The position numbers were made by a program, and so were the translations under genes. From Triatoma infestans (lineage: Eukaryota; Arthropoda; Insecta; Hemiptera; Reduviidae), in contig JAAEAF010000633.1 of the NCBI GenBank assembly GCA_011037195.1, positions 174,125 through 238,124 of the forward strand: a stretch of 64,000 bases of DNA. The letters are read 5' to 3'. Below the pieces are notes generated by a model. It was given only the letters and a program-made list of their open reading frames with translations, ran no database searches and was not told the DNA's origin. Of the stretch, positions 24,061 to 34,720 are shown in pieces (position 1 is the first letter of the stretch; the number at the start of each line of letters is the position of its first letter).

Positions 24061-24149
24061 AGTTCTTAAATTAAACATTTGATTAAAAAAAAGAAGAGAA
24101 AAATACCTATGGCGCATGTATAAATGCGTGTACAAACGGTGATTTGTAT

Positions 24150-24320
24150 GAGGGGCGGGATGGTAAGTTTTGGTCTACGCTACCTGGGTGCGCTACCAAC
24201 TGCAGCTTCCCACTTTTTCTCATGATGGTGGGTCAATACCGACTTTATCCTCATGGGAATCGAACCCTGAATTCTCGCATCAAAGGCAAGTGCGCTAGCC
24301 ACTAGACCCCAACGCGGACA
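24150..24320 (-). mobile_element. SINE-B, second tRNA-derived SINE family
   Basis: The minus strand has GTTGGGGTCTAGTGGCTAGC (A-box region) and, 35 bp later, AGGGTTCGATTCCC, a near-perfect B-box. A body with 'gaaaaagtgggaagctgc' runs to about 24,150. The head folds as a tRNA cloverleaf arm set, with an anticodon-position loop near TTTGA. Confidence 0.6.
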
Positions 24321-24337
24321 TTAATAAAGGTCGCAGA

Positions 24338-24401
24338 GGGTGGCTTTGAATTCACGATGCTAGCGGCGTGTGGCCAACACGTTACCAGTACACTACTGGC
24401 T
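24338..24401 (-). mobile_element. tRNA-like SINE head, degenerate
   Basis: The minus strand has GCCAGTAGTGTACTGGTAAC followed about 35 bp later by TGAATTCAAAGCC, a weakened A-box/B-box pair with tRNA spacing. No body was recognised. Confidence 0.45.
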
Positions 24402-24424
24402 TAAATAGTAATAAGGTGTTTTAG

Positions 24425-24487
24425 TTGGGATTGAACCTGTATGTTTAGACATGAGTCGGTTATGGTAACCACTAGACTATAGTGGTG
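24425..24487 (-). mobile_element. tRNA-like SINE head, degenerate
   Basis: The minus strand has CACTATAGTCTAGTGGTTAC (A-box region) and CAGGTTCAATCCCAAC (B-box) with about 30 bp between. It resembles a tRNA or a tRNA-derived SINE head. Arm pairing is imperfect, so a functional tRNA is unlikely. Confidence 0.5.
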
Positions 24488-24490
24488 TTT

Positions 24491-26814
24491 GACTGAGCAT
24501 TTTATTTGATGTTTTAACATTTTCAAAATCAAGTTAATAATAAATTAAATATCAGAATACATAATATAATTTTGCTTACTTTTAACCTAATGTTCTAACA
24601 CATTTCTGAACATAATATTCCACCTTTATGTTTAACATTTTATTAGAGGTTATTTAAGCGATTCGCCAGTAATTGTATCCTTTTTTAATTAGATTTACCT
24701 GCTTAAAAATATAATATTTAATGCGAAAGTAAAAACTTTTACAACTCTCGTTCAGTAGCCATGCTCGCTTGCGCTAGCATGTGCAAACCCTACCTCGAGT
24801 CCAATAAATAACTAATATATGCTGAAACATTTCAGCAAGAGTGATGATCTTGTACTTCAGGACGGCTGCGGATTCAATCAATAACTTTATATGGTTTTTT
24901 TTACATGGACTTCATTGAAACAATTTAGTCCTATTCTTTTTGCTATAGGGCACACATCAATGATGTTTGGGGCTAATGTTGATGGTTGAAGCGATAGTGC
25001 CACAACCATGTGCCTTAGATTACTAAACAATGTCCACAAAACAAATGTATTATAAATGAATACTAAATGATGGGATGGGAATATATATATATATATCGTC
25101 AACAAGCGTGAGCCAATGAGACATATTAATTATGTATTCGTAAATAGAATTTAAAAAATGTCTTTAACTGAGCTGTAGCAAGGTTTGTAGAATGGACTTA
25201 ATAACAATAACAAAAAAAAAAATTGAATCTCTATGAGAATGTACAAGGACAGGAACAGGGTTCTACCATTTAGCAGAAGTGGGTTGCTGTAACAGGAATT
25301 ATAATTTCCGAAATCATGCCCAGCTCCCACAGGTCCGTCTTCTTGGCCAGGTATGAAAGGAGTGATGAAGAGTAAAAGTTTGGGGTTATGTGTTTGGAGA
25401 TCTATAGTTGGATGTTGTATTTGATATAGAAAGAGAAGTGTAAAGAGAATTTTAAACAGAGATGGGTAGGTTGATAAGGAGAGAGAGAGAGAGTTTAAGA
25501 GAGACATTCGTCCATATTTCTGGGTCTCTAGTATGCGCGCACAGTTCCATTTTGCCACTCTAATGGATATCTCTGTAATTTCTGCAGAGAGTTTACAATC
25601 CATGAAGTGCCTGGATTTACATTTAATTTTCTCTCCTTCTCTTCTCCCATTCTCTTCCATATCTCTAGCTGAGAATGCGGCTCTTCTCTTACTTACTGTA
25701 CACAATAGTATAAAGTGGTAATAGGACGCAGTTATACCAATAGATTGTGTTCTCTGGGAGGCAGTAGATTTTCACCCAACCAACTTCCCGTTCTTTACTT
25801 CTGAACATATTTCTGCTTGGTCGTAGTGGGCAGGATGGAGCTGCATTGTGTGTGTGTGCGCATATGTTGCCTATGTCTAGGTGTGTAGATGTTCATGGGA
25901 AGCCGTTGAGTATATCGTATCTGGAGAGGAAATGAAAATGACCAAAGACAGGGAAGAAGAGACTGGTGAAGAACGGGGTGAAGTAAAACAGAGAGATTTC
26001 CACAATATAGAATATGAGAAGACAACAGGGAACAGAATGGAGGCGGCAAGTACCGGCCGGGAGTAGTGGTGGAAGAATATCTTGGGTTGCCCATCGGCCC
26101 GTGAGTGGACTACATCCATCATCAGTTGGGATTAAACAAAGCCCTTTGGATATATCCTCCTCTTTATATATATATATATATATATATATATTTCATCGCA
26201 TCGTATTAGCACTAAGGGATGGACTTCTCCCTTTTTGTCTTTGTGTAGGTGGGTCCCTATATATATATTTATAACTGAAGCCGCTATCTACTCCTTCCAT
26301 ACTTCACACCTGCTCCAAAATTAAACCCCCCCTCTATCCCTGCGCACACCTTCATCTACAATCTCTTCTCATCCTTTATATCCAAAAAGAGGGACAGACC
26401 GAGATTTGCACGTGAGAATCTCATCTCTCAAAACCTTCTATCATTCCAGTTTATTTCTGAAAACTACTCTTCCTCTACCGTTAGTCCGCCCCCAAAAGAT
26501 TTCATTTAATAACAGGTACAGAATTAACAAGAGATTGCTCTTCCCTCAGGACACTTTACAAATATTATTATTCATTCCAGTTTTGAATTTATCATCAAAA
26601 ATTCTTTAAAAGTTGGTGTAGTTCTAATTTAGAATTCTTTTCCAACATTCTTAATTACTTTCTTAATTAAAGCTACACTCCAAACAATCACATGACTTTC
26701 ACTCACTGGAGTTTTACAGACGTCGTACTTGGAGACTACAGTTGTACAATTGATAAATACATTCGTCAAACTTATAATTTTTACTGAATGTGAATTTGTT
26801 TTCAATTTTATATC
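24491..26814. other. Non-coding stretch
   Basis: Includes a (GA)n/(CT)n-like patch near 25,478-25,496 and a (TA)n run at 26,164-26,191. The 25.1-26.1 kb part has balanced composition and open frames on both strands, the longest being 184 codons on the minus strand at 25,151-25,705. These run through low-complexity leucine/serine stretches and match no family I know. Confidence 0.35.
26164..26191. repeat. (TA)n microsatellite
   Basis: Uninterrupted TA run of about 14 units. Confidence 0.9.
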
Positions 26815-27264
26815 AATGAGAGAATCAAAACTTACGTAATAAAATGACCCCGTCCCCCCAAATTTCTTTAAATGAATTTCACGCGAGAAGTTTCAAGCAA
26901 ATGTGTTAGATCTTTGTATTCATAGCTAATATAGCAAATTTAATGAAATTCGTCACTGTGTTTATGGAGAAAAGCAGAAAACTAAAAAAAACTCTTGAGT
27001 AAAAACGCACTTCCCATTTACCGATTTTCTTCAAACTCGGAATTTTGGCAACTTATTTATATCTACTTCATACTGGTTAGGTGATAGAATTGTGTATTAA
27101 AACATAATCCTCCCCCTCCTCCAAAAACCCCCTTAAATGTTTCTCCCGGAGAAATGTTACAAATAAAAGTTTTAGCTTATCATGAGTATAGTTGACACAA
27201 CAGGTTTAAAGGAAATCGTCAGTGCCATTTTATGAAGAATAGTAGAAAACTGAAAAATCCAAGT

Positions 27265-27277
27265 AAAGTAAAATGTT
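27265..27277 (+). repeat. Target-site duplication, left copy
   Basis: AAAGTAAAATGTT, repeated exactly at 27,596-27,608. Confidence 0.8.
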
Positions 27278-27310
27278 TCAGAGACATTTTCCGTGGCTTC
27301 ATTTTGTGGT

Positions 27311-27348
27311 CATCGACCGGTTTCGGGCATTCGCCCATATTCAGGATG
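27311..27348 (-). ncRNA. Hammerhead-ribozyme-like motif, left arm
   Basis: Minus strand: CATC, CTGAATA (consensus position G8 replaced by T), one extra T, perfect stem II GGGC / GAAT / GCCC, GAAA, then CCGGTC and GATG pairing with CATC. The ACCGGU stem III is self-complementary with no loop, so it could only form between two molecules. That is how short-stem-III hammerheads are known to work as dimers. Confidence 0.45.
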
Positions 27349-27484
27349 CGTTTTTCAGACAGTGTGACAACACAGACATGCACAGAGCAAATTTAGTTTA
27401 CACACTAACTGTGTTACATTTAGTCAGTGTGTAAACTAAATTTGCTCTGTGCAAGTCTTGTGTTGTCACACTGTCTGAAAAACG

Positions 27485-27521
27485 CATCCTGAAGATGCGC
27501 GAACGCCCGAAACGGTCGATG
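27485..27521 (+). ncRNA. Hammerhead-ribozyme-like motif, right arm
   Basis: Order seen: stem I strand CATC, core CTGAAGA (27,489-27,495), one extra T, stem II GCGC / GAAC loop / GCCC (one mismatch), GAAA (27,509-27,512), CGG, TC, then GATG (27,518-27,521), which pairs with CATC. This fits the hammerhead order C-U-G-A-N-G-A, stem II, G-A-A-A, stem III, U-H, stem I. The extra U before stem II is off consensus, and the stem III palindrome has lost one C compared with the other arm. Confidence 0.45.
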
Positions 27522-27595
27522 ACCACAAAATGAAGCAGGCTACCACGGAAAATGTCTCTGATGCTTTCCAGCTCTGTGAAACCAACCACCACAAC

Positions 27596-27608
27596 AAAGT
27601 AAAATGTT
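27596..27608 (+). repeat. Target-site duplication, right copy
   Basis: Exact repeat of 27,265-27,277. Confidence 0.8.
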
Positions 27609-27712
27609 ACTTCCGGTTGACAGATTTTGTTCAAAACAGCAGTAAATCTAATGTCAAGTTTACACTTTCTGCGATTTTCCATTCTTGAGTTATGCTGACC
27701 ACAAACATAAAA

Positions 27713-27756
27713 CTCACACACACACACTCACACACACACGCACACACACACACACA
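27713..27756. repeat. (CA)n-rich microsatellite within DR-1
   Basis: CA repeats with two single-base interruptions. The same CA/TG-rich block occupies the same place in other DR-1 copies (15.3, 37.8, 41.3 and 50.7 kb), so it is part of the repeat. Confidence 0.8.
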
Positions 27757-27885
27757 AAGACCCATTACTAAAAACCACTTGTTCAGATTCAGGGTATCTC
27801 AAAACGTCATATTTCCGGTGGAAACTCGATATCGAAAATTTGACATGATCGCAATACTTCCTTAACCAGCAAGAAGAGAAAGTAA

Positions 27886-29395
27886 AAAGGGCATCATGTT
27901 TTTTTGGTAGATAACATAAAACAGAAGCTTGGAGATAGTTGTGCTTTAACGTTTCAAGTTTTGACTGAGTGAGTCAGCATGTTTTTAGATCGTTGTTAAA
28001 CCGAAGAGTCTTTACTGCTATATGAGTGAAACTTCTGTTTCCAAGATCTATAATAGCTTTCTTATCCCTCGAAAACTAATAGTTTAATAAGGGAATAATT
28101 CTTTAATTTTTAACAAGTGCTTGATTTATTCTTTAAACAGTTCTAAAAGAAAGTTTCCTTTCAAAAAATTAAGTTCCTAGAAGTGATTCATTTGTTTCCT
28201 AAAATAAATCATTAGTACATTAATATACTGGTTATAAAGTATTATGTAAACTTTATGGATTCTTATGATTGATATAAATAAAAAAAAAGATTGTAATTTG
28301 TATTTGTTCAGATTTATTTTAAATTAACAAAATTTAGTAAAAACATTATTAAAGCGAATTAAACATATTTACATCATATATTTTGAGTTGTAATTTAATC
28401 GAAATATTTTTATTTATTCCAATTCTATTATTTGAATTTATAAAAGCCAATACATATCTTAATCTCGTATCTAATAGATAATTAAGATCCTTTTGACCCT
28501 CAAGAATGGCTGTAATTACGATAAAAAAATTTACTAATTAGTTTGCTATCTTAATATTTATATTATAATAATTGACTTTACATTTGTAATGATTAAACTT
28601 TTTTTTTCTTTTTTTTTTTATAATTTGTAGTACGGTTTTTTATTATTGAATATGGGTTTGGGTCTCCTAGATATTTTCTATATTCTGGACATAGTGTTGG
28701 AAGATTAGATAGATGGAAAAGTCCATTTTATATTAGTATAATTAATGACGAAATAGTGACTGGGTCACTTCTTACATTTTGGGCTTAAAATCGAATGAAA
28801 TGGTATTATTTCTGCTACAAACGGTGTTTTAATGAGTTAATGAAGCCTTCGGACCAAAAGGAAGATAAAATTAGATTTTTGATTAAAAACTCTGTGGGTG
28901 TTTGAGTTTGCATTTACACAGCTTCCTCATACGTAAAAATGATGATAAAAAAAGTTACTTTTCAGACTTTTGTATGCAATTTATCTTCAATATTTTGTTT
29001 ACAAATTAATTTCGGGTTAGAATAGCAATTATTTCTTTTTTAAAAATATTGAGTGTTTAGAATAATTTATATAATGGTGTAATAGATAAATGGTGCTGAT
29101 AATGAATATTAGATTTAGTAGGGTTTTTCTATTCAGATAATATTATCTTAAATATTAATCTAGACGGGCAGATCTACCCAGCCGATTATATTATTACCAC
29201 TTTAAGGGAACTGACTGACTGACTGATGAGCAACAGAGCTGGCCGCCTCATACTGTTAATAACTCCCTATTAACAACCAGTTGTAACCTGTTTTATTTTC
29301 TTCTTTTCCTTCCTTACATTATCTTAATAATTATTATAATATAATAATAATTAAATCAGCTGACTGACCATTTAATTTAAGCTTTTTTTTTTTTT
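27886..29395. other. A+T-rich non-coding stretch
   Basis: No gene or element was recognised. A (GACT)n microsatellite of four units lies near 29,211-29,226. Confidence 0.4.
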
Positions 29396-29540
29396 AATCT
29401 TCTCTTTCTGCTTTGGGAGAAAATATTGCAGTCGTGTCCGATTTTAGGAATTGGCTTTTCACCATAAAATCGCTGGATTTGAACTGGGTACCTACCAGTT
29501 AGTAGTCCAAGCTCATAACCACTACACCAACACCCGCCCC
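29396..29540 (-). mobile_element. SINE-C, tRNA-derived SINE
   Basis: The minus strand starts GGGCGGGTGTTGGTGTAGTG, then GTTATGAGCTTGG (A-box region), and 30 bp later CAGTTCAAATCCAGCG (B-box). A short body follows to a T/A-rich end, with poly(T) on the plus strand at about 29,383-29,395 acting as its A-rich tail. It is distinct in sequence from SINE-A and SINE-B. Confidence 0.6.
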
Positions 29541-30800
29541 AGTTAATTATAATTGTATAAGAGATAAGAGATAATTGCGATAAGTGAAAGTCTTATTAAT
29601 TAATTAATTTTAGGTAAAATTATTGTCTTTCAGCGCTCGGTAAACTATTCTGTAACTTTGTATCAGATTAATATATATATTCTATGATATAATTAATAAA
29701 TTGTGCCTTTCAAATGAATAAAACTTGTCAATTACTAAATTGGATCTGTAATTTTCAAAATAAAAGTGTCTTCCAGCACTGTTTAATTGATGAAATTCAC
29801 AGATATAGTTATTGTATGGTATTGATTTCATGGAAATGCTGCACCCTCTTTTGTAGGCATACTAAAAAAAAAATAGTTTTTGTAAACACATTAGACATAA
29901 GCCAACAATTTTATATCTGTTATAGGACCATTGTTTACGGTTCCATAAATAAATCTGCAGATATTTGAGACAAAAACAGTTTAATCAAACTAAATATATT
30001 TAATACAATACAAAATTAAAATAAAAGAATAATTTTTTGTATGGTTTTTGATTGACACCAATTTCATTATTTATTATTTTATTAAATTAAACAAATAATC
30101 AGTCGTGCTCTAAAATAATGTTTGTCCTCATTTTTTTTTTTTTTGATAAATCATATCTGATTATAATTAACATTTAATTTCAGACAATTAGCTTTATTTT
30201 TTTTTTTTACTTTCTTTTATTTCTAGAAAGTATTGAGATTGTGCCAAATTTTCGAAACATAATTGTAGTGGAAGAACGAAAAGGAAAAATAATAGTTTTG
30301 GAAAATAGTTTAGTGAAATAATTTTGTGAAAATTAGCTAGTTCAAATAGTGTATTTTAGTGATGGGGATAGAGCCAGGTACTCCATCTAGGTCAATGCAA
30401 ACCAAGAGACATAGGGCAAGAAACAGTTAGTGTAAAACAATGAAACTCCCTCCAGACATACCAGCATTATTTGAAAGGATTTGAACTATGAAGAGAAGAC
30501 ATTTCTTCAAGAACAGTCTAAAAACAGATATTTAAGCCAGAACACTTGCTTCAGGAATCGCTCTCTTAAACTCATGCCAGTGATAGAGATTAACATTTAT
30601 TCTAGATTAACAATTGATCTATTAAGCATAATAGTTGTGATACTGTAAAATAATTAAATATCTTTAAAGAATATATTTAATTTAATCTACCAGTGTTTTC
30701 TTAATTATTCTTATTACTTCTCTCTCTTAAAACTTACAAACACAAACCCCTTTACAAAATCGCTCACGCCACAAGCTACTACCACACATCACACCAATAA
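29541..30800. other. A+T-rich non-coding stretch
   Basis: A short open frame near 30,363-30,430 starts MGIEPGTPSRSMQTKRHRAR and ends at a stop soon after. It looks like a possible transposon or host exon start but matches nothing I recognise. A DR-1-like end (tttactttcttttatttc...aaagtattgagattgtg) lies near 30,208-30,245. Confidence 0.35.
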
Positions 30801-30809
30801 CATTTCATA

Positions 30810-31680
30810 ATTTTTACCGGAAATGCATGATTTGAGGTTCTCTAAACGTTTTTAGCTATTGGTCTGTGTGCGCGTGTGTATAACAAGATTTTTCAAAGGC
30901 GAAAAATCACAGTAAGCTCAAACCATCGTTTGTATATCACCACCGCATATGACACGAAGGTTTCAGACGAAATCGATCAAAGGAAGTGATACGTAACTTA
31001 TTAATTTTTTTTTTTACTTCCTCTTAATACTGTGTTTTTTATTACTTTTTCGTTAGTTCCTCAAAAAAAGCTCGCTAGGTTTACTTTAAACTTTGTAATA
31101 AATACCTATCGCTTTTATTTGTAACATTTTTCACGAAAAATTTATTTTTGAGCGTTCTGTGTAACGGCAACATTGAGTTTTCCTCTAAATTACCAAATCT
31201 GTATAGCTATCTGTATAATATTGAAGTAATGTAGAAGCCCTGCAAGAATTTCAAATTTGAAGAAAATCGGTTAACTGGAAGTGCGTCTTTCGAAGAATAG
31301 AGTTTCGAAGTTTTTTTTCTTTTTGAATATTCTGGAAAAACGGTTACAATGATTTTCTTTAAACTTGGAATACTAACTGCACATATTATAGTATAGAGAA
31401 CTATCGCTTTTATTTGAAACAGTTTTTCCCGGAAAAACTGATTTATGAACTGATGATGTTCTGAAAAGAATTTGTGTCATTACATTTTAAAATGTTAATG
31501 ATTGAGTTCGTGCAATATTTTGGCGATATCTTTTGGATTACAGTGTAAACGCATTCAATATGTATCTTGCCTTGTGGGCCAACCAATATGTACAATTTGT
31601 CAATTTTTTATAATTAATTGTATTAACTGCATTAAGAGAAATTCGTTATGAATGTTTCAAACCAGATTTTTTTTAAGATG
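30810..31680 (-). repeat. DR-1 dispersed repeat, diverged copy
   Basis: Minus-strand copy. From the right end it shows 'accggaaatgcatgatttgagg' as an 'accggaaatacgttttgagg' equivalent, 'cacaccgcata...gacacgaagg', then core units with 'ctatcgcttttatttg' (31,108 and 31,405), 'aaaatcggttaactggaagt' and a terminal 'tgaatgtttcaaaccagatt' near 31,650. A second DR-1 end ('acttcctctta') is embedded near 31,015, so this may be two overlapping copies. Confidence 0.5.
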
Positions 31681-33700
31681 CAAATGCTTTTCTAATATCT
31701 TCTAGGATATATCTATTAATTTAATATTTATAACATACTTCCGTTTTGTTTTTTTTTTATTTTATGTTTTTATGTGTTATGTGAAAATTAGAAAATACTA
31801 ATTTGATAATAATGGATGATATAGTTGTATTATGTGGAAAACAATTTAGTTCCTTACGTTACGTTTTCAGTTACGTTTTTCTTCTCTCTAAATCATTTTG
31901 TATGAATAAAAAGGCATACAAAGCAAAGAGTTCGCTCCTTTGCTATATTATAAACAAGATTTCCAATAACATTTGTAGTCATTGTTATTATCATAATTTA
32001 TTATTTTATTTAATACGACTAGTTTTAATCATAAGGTTTCACACATGTTATTAAAGAACTTCTTCGCAATACAAAATTGTGAAATTGTCCGAAATCTAGT
32101 TGTAATTGGAAATCTCTTAAATAAAACCTTTTTGTAACTGATATTATGATGTGAATGATGTACTATTGGCACTAGATTTAAAAAAACAAAAGAAAGAATA
32201 TCTTAGCCAGAGCTTGATATACGCCTGAGACAAGGTTGTTTGTAAGGTAATGATTATGAAAGTGTTTTGATGATAAAGGCCCCCTTGGGTACTTAGTATG
32301 TGTTTTCTTTAGATAAAAGGGTCCGAACCACAGTGAAGCTTTTGCTGGCCACAGTGATATCACCAGAGGCATGTAAATGAATGTGTGTGTGTGTATATAT
32401 GGGTGTGTGGCGTACGTGTGAGGTTGTGTATTTTATCATTCATTTATATATATATAGTGGCGAGGGAGGGCTTGGATTGTGTCTTGGACCTAGTGTACCC
32501 ACTAGATAAGAAAAACCTTCTTCTTCAGCTGCATCTTCTTAGACTACTTGCCGCTTCCTAGTGGTTGAGACTTTGGTCGGGCTTTAAAGAGAGGCGGCCA
32601 ATCTTCCTAGCTTCAAGAGTCTAGCGTTCCTTCTTTATTCATGGGAAGATCGTCTTGAACTCTTCACCTCTCTCTCTCTCATACTCTTGCTTACACTCTC
32701 TCACAGTTACTTTTATCCCAGGCACACGATGTGGTGATGGAAGCTTGCTCTCTCTTCTATAAGTAGGTAGTAACAGAGCATGTTGCCTGTCTTATCTTGG
32801 AACTGTAAGGAAACGGCGGCTAGTCCAATTTGCAATCCCCATACAAGGGGGACAGGCAAACTAAAGACAAGTCTGCTCACACTCTTTTTCTCTCTCACTG
32901 CCCCCCTTCTCTTGCATCCTGTAGAAAAGAACAAGAGAGAAGGAAGATAGTACAAAGTGTACCGGGCAAACCTACAAATTAATGCTTCCATTGTCCAGTC
33001 AGTTAAATCGACCGACCGACCGACATACCGACGAACTTTAACAGCACATACTAAAGCGCGCCACCTATTTACACACAACAACTTACACGTCATCCTTCCT
33101 TGTTTCTTCTTTGAATTTTAGTTTACAATCACTGGCCCCCCTGACATTACACATACAGACAGACATTCCCCACTTAGCTTTAGTTTTGTTTTTCAATATA
33201 CACATTTTATTCTACTGTTGTAAATTCCTTCTGTCTCTGACTTTAAATCTATCAGTTTAAAAGAAACTTTGTACCATTTCACCTTTCATTATTATCTAGA
33301 ATCTCCTTCTTCTTTATAAAGTATATCTATTCCCCCCCTCCTTTTTTTTTTAAATTAATTTAATTTGTTTCTTATCCTGAACTACATCTTTTACAGTCCT
33401 TTTTTTTTTTTTTACCAGCTACTGAAGTGCAACAACAGCGAGACAAAGTGTTTATACTAATTAGTGAGAATGCAATACACATTGTTAAGGCGGGTTTAGT
33501 ATATCAAACCTAATTTTCAGCTTCTTCTGAAATTTTGCAATTTAGTAGTAAATCCATGTTTCCATGGTTTCACGAAATAAAGATAAAGTAATAATCGAAT
33601 CGACTTTTAAAAAATATTGTAATAGATTTGTTAAAAATAACTATCAAAGTGTTGTATATGTGAATGCTTCCTACAACTAAATTTCAGGGCATAAGTGTTT
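31681..33700. other. Non-coding stretch, GC-balanced in its centre
   Basis: The part from about 32,440 to 33,170 is less A+T-rich, with CT-rich patches, and could hold an untranslated exon or regulatory DNA. I see no splice-supported coding exon. The 126-codon minus-strand frame at 32,713-33,093 has no family resemblance. Confidence 0.35.
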
Positions 33701-33739
33701 AGGTTAAATACAAAGCTAGCAATTTTGCTTTACCTTCAA

Positions 33740-34225
33740 AAACTTAGAATTTTGGAAAAAAAATTAATTCATAATAATTAATATCATATTGGTGATAGAA
33801 TCGTATAATATAAAGAAAATGGCACTTTAGAGGAAAGCCTACCTCCTCTCCACTGAAGTGCATTTTCCCGGAAAAATGTTTCAAATAAAGTTTTTTAGCT
33901 AATTATAATGAATAGTTGTTATATCAAGATTTAAAAAAAATCGTCGGAGTCGTGTTTTGAGAAAATCGCAAAAACATCAAAAATCTATTCAAAAAAAGCG
34001 GTATTTCCGGTCGACCCCCCCTTTTGAATAAAACCTTATTATCGCGTCCCTAATAGCATCTAAACAAAATAACAAGTTTCAGCTTTCTGAGATATTCCAT
34101 TTTTGAGTAATACGACCCACAAAACGCATACCATTTAACTTTCTAAAAACCACTTTTTCGCTTTTCTCAAAACATGTATTTCCGGTGAAAACTCAATTCT
34201 CTTTTTGTAATAAGAGAAAGTTTTT
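33740..34225 (+). repeat. DR-1 dispersed repeat copy
   Basis: Plus-strand single-core copy with 'tgatagaatcgtataatat', 'ggcactttagaggaaagcc', 'ttttcccggaaaaatgtttc', 'aaatcgtcggagtcg', a 'tatttccggtcgacc' block and the right end 'gtatttccggtgaaaactca', closing with 'taataagagaaagtttt'. Confidence 0.65.
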
Positions 34226-34265
34226 TTTTTCCATTTTTCAGTTGAAAATTTACAACTGTTTGGTA

Positions 34266-34462
34266 CGCTTATTATTATTTGCTTGTGGGGAACGACCAAA
34301 CCCTACGCTATCCAAAGCCCCACTAACTCATATAGCTACCCCAAGAAAAACAACAACAAACGGGGTCTAGAACAAATATCCAGACCTGGGTCTGATCCAT
34401 CTAAGATTCACCGCAGTCTAACATTAACCTTAAAAGGAAATAGCCTAAGCTCTTCCACCAGC
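34266..34462 (-). mobile_element. Third, diverged 3' fragment of the 53-58 kb LINE family
   Basis: Aligns on the minus strand to the 3' end of the full-length element (53,121-53,325). Shared blocks are 'ccctacgctatccaaagccc', 'catatagctacccc', 'ccagacctgggtctg'-like, 'ccatctaagwttcac' and 'accttaaaaggamayag'. It keeps the (TTA)n tail at about 34,268-34,279. Only the ORF2 C-terminus and 3' UTR are present, and the frame is degraded. It is older than the other two copies. Confidence 0.75.
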
Positions 34463-34720
34463 AACAAGTAAATGAGATGACTCACAATGACGGTAGAGGA
34501 GAAATCACCCAGTGGTGAAACTCCACACTATTTCGTTGCGCACACTTATAAGAGATCATGAGGCCTCTGCCGCTTCAATCGTCGAGGAGGGTTATCTGGA
34601 ATGGGGATACTGAGGAAAAGTTGATGAATTAATGGATTGTGTTGATGGGCGAGAGACGGGTGTGAAATTTGTGGCAAGGTCATTTATAAATGGAATCTGG
34701 AGATCGGAATAAGTAAAAAC
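34463..34720 (+). repeat. Repeat unit homologous to 19.08-19.30 kb
   Basis: Continues directly after the LINE fragment with 'caacaagtaaatgagatga' and shares 'actccacactatttc' (34,520-34,534) and 'cacacttataagagatc'-like sequence with the 19-kb copy. Confidence 0.6.

Larger units (their letters stand above)
27278..27595. mobile_element. 318-bp foldback insertion with two hammerhead-like cores
   Basis: A near-perfect palindrome (27,279-27,560, centre near 27,415, loop about 15 nt) plus a 35-bp tail unique to the right side, the whole bounded by a 13-bp target duplication. Each arm, read outward from the loop, has a stretch with 'actaaatttgctctgtgc' and then a hammerhead-like core. No protein is encoded. 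Inverted flanking repeats, variable-length target duplications and hammerhead motifs are known features of Penelope-like retroelements, so I interpret this as a non-autonomous element of that kind. That is an inference. Confidence 0.7.
26815..27885 (+). repeat. DR-1 dispersed repeat copy, interrupted by a foldback insertion
   Basis: Plus-strand copy with two core units (26,815-27,000 and 27,000-27,277) and the right end resuming at 27,609. It shows 'tccggttgacagattttg', a CA-rich block (27,713-27,756), 'tttccggtggaaactcg' and 'gacatgatcgcaatacttcc' before the terminal 'gagaaagtaaaa'. The 318-bp insertion at 27,278-27,595 with its 13-bp duplication splits the second unit. Confidence 0.7.

Noticed and set aside
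24425..24487. Functional tRNA gene on the minus strand
   Set aside because: A- and B-box-like sequences are present but the acceptor and anticodon stems do not pair well; it is better explained as a SINE head.
25151..25705. 184-codon open frame on the minus strand
   Set aside because: No domain or family resemblance. It contains long leucine/serine-rich low-complexity sequence from (GA)n/(CT)n DNA, and overlapping frames on the other strand are just as open.
29211..29226. Hammerhead core within the (GACT)n tract (CTGATGAG at about 29,221)
   Set aside because: CTGATGA is present by virtue of the simple repeat, but no GAAA with a stem II follows.
32713..33093. 126-codon open frame on the minus strand
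   Set aside because: No recognisable motif, and composition follows CT-rich DNA rather than codon structure.
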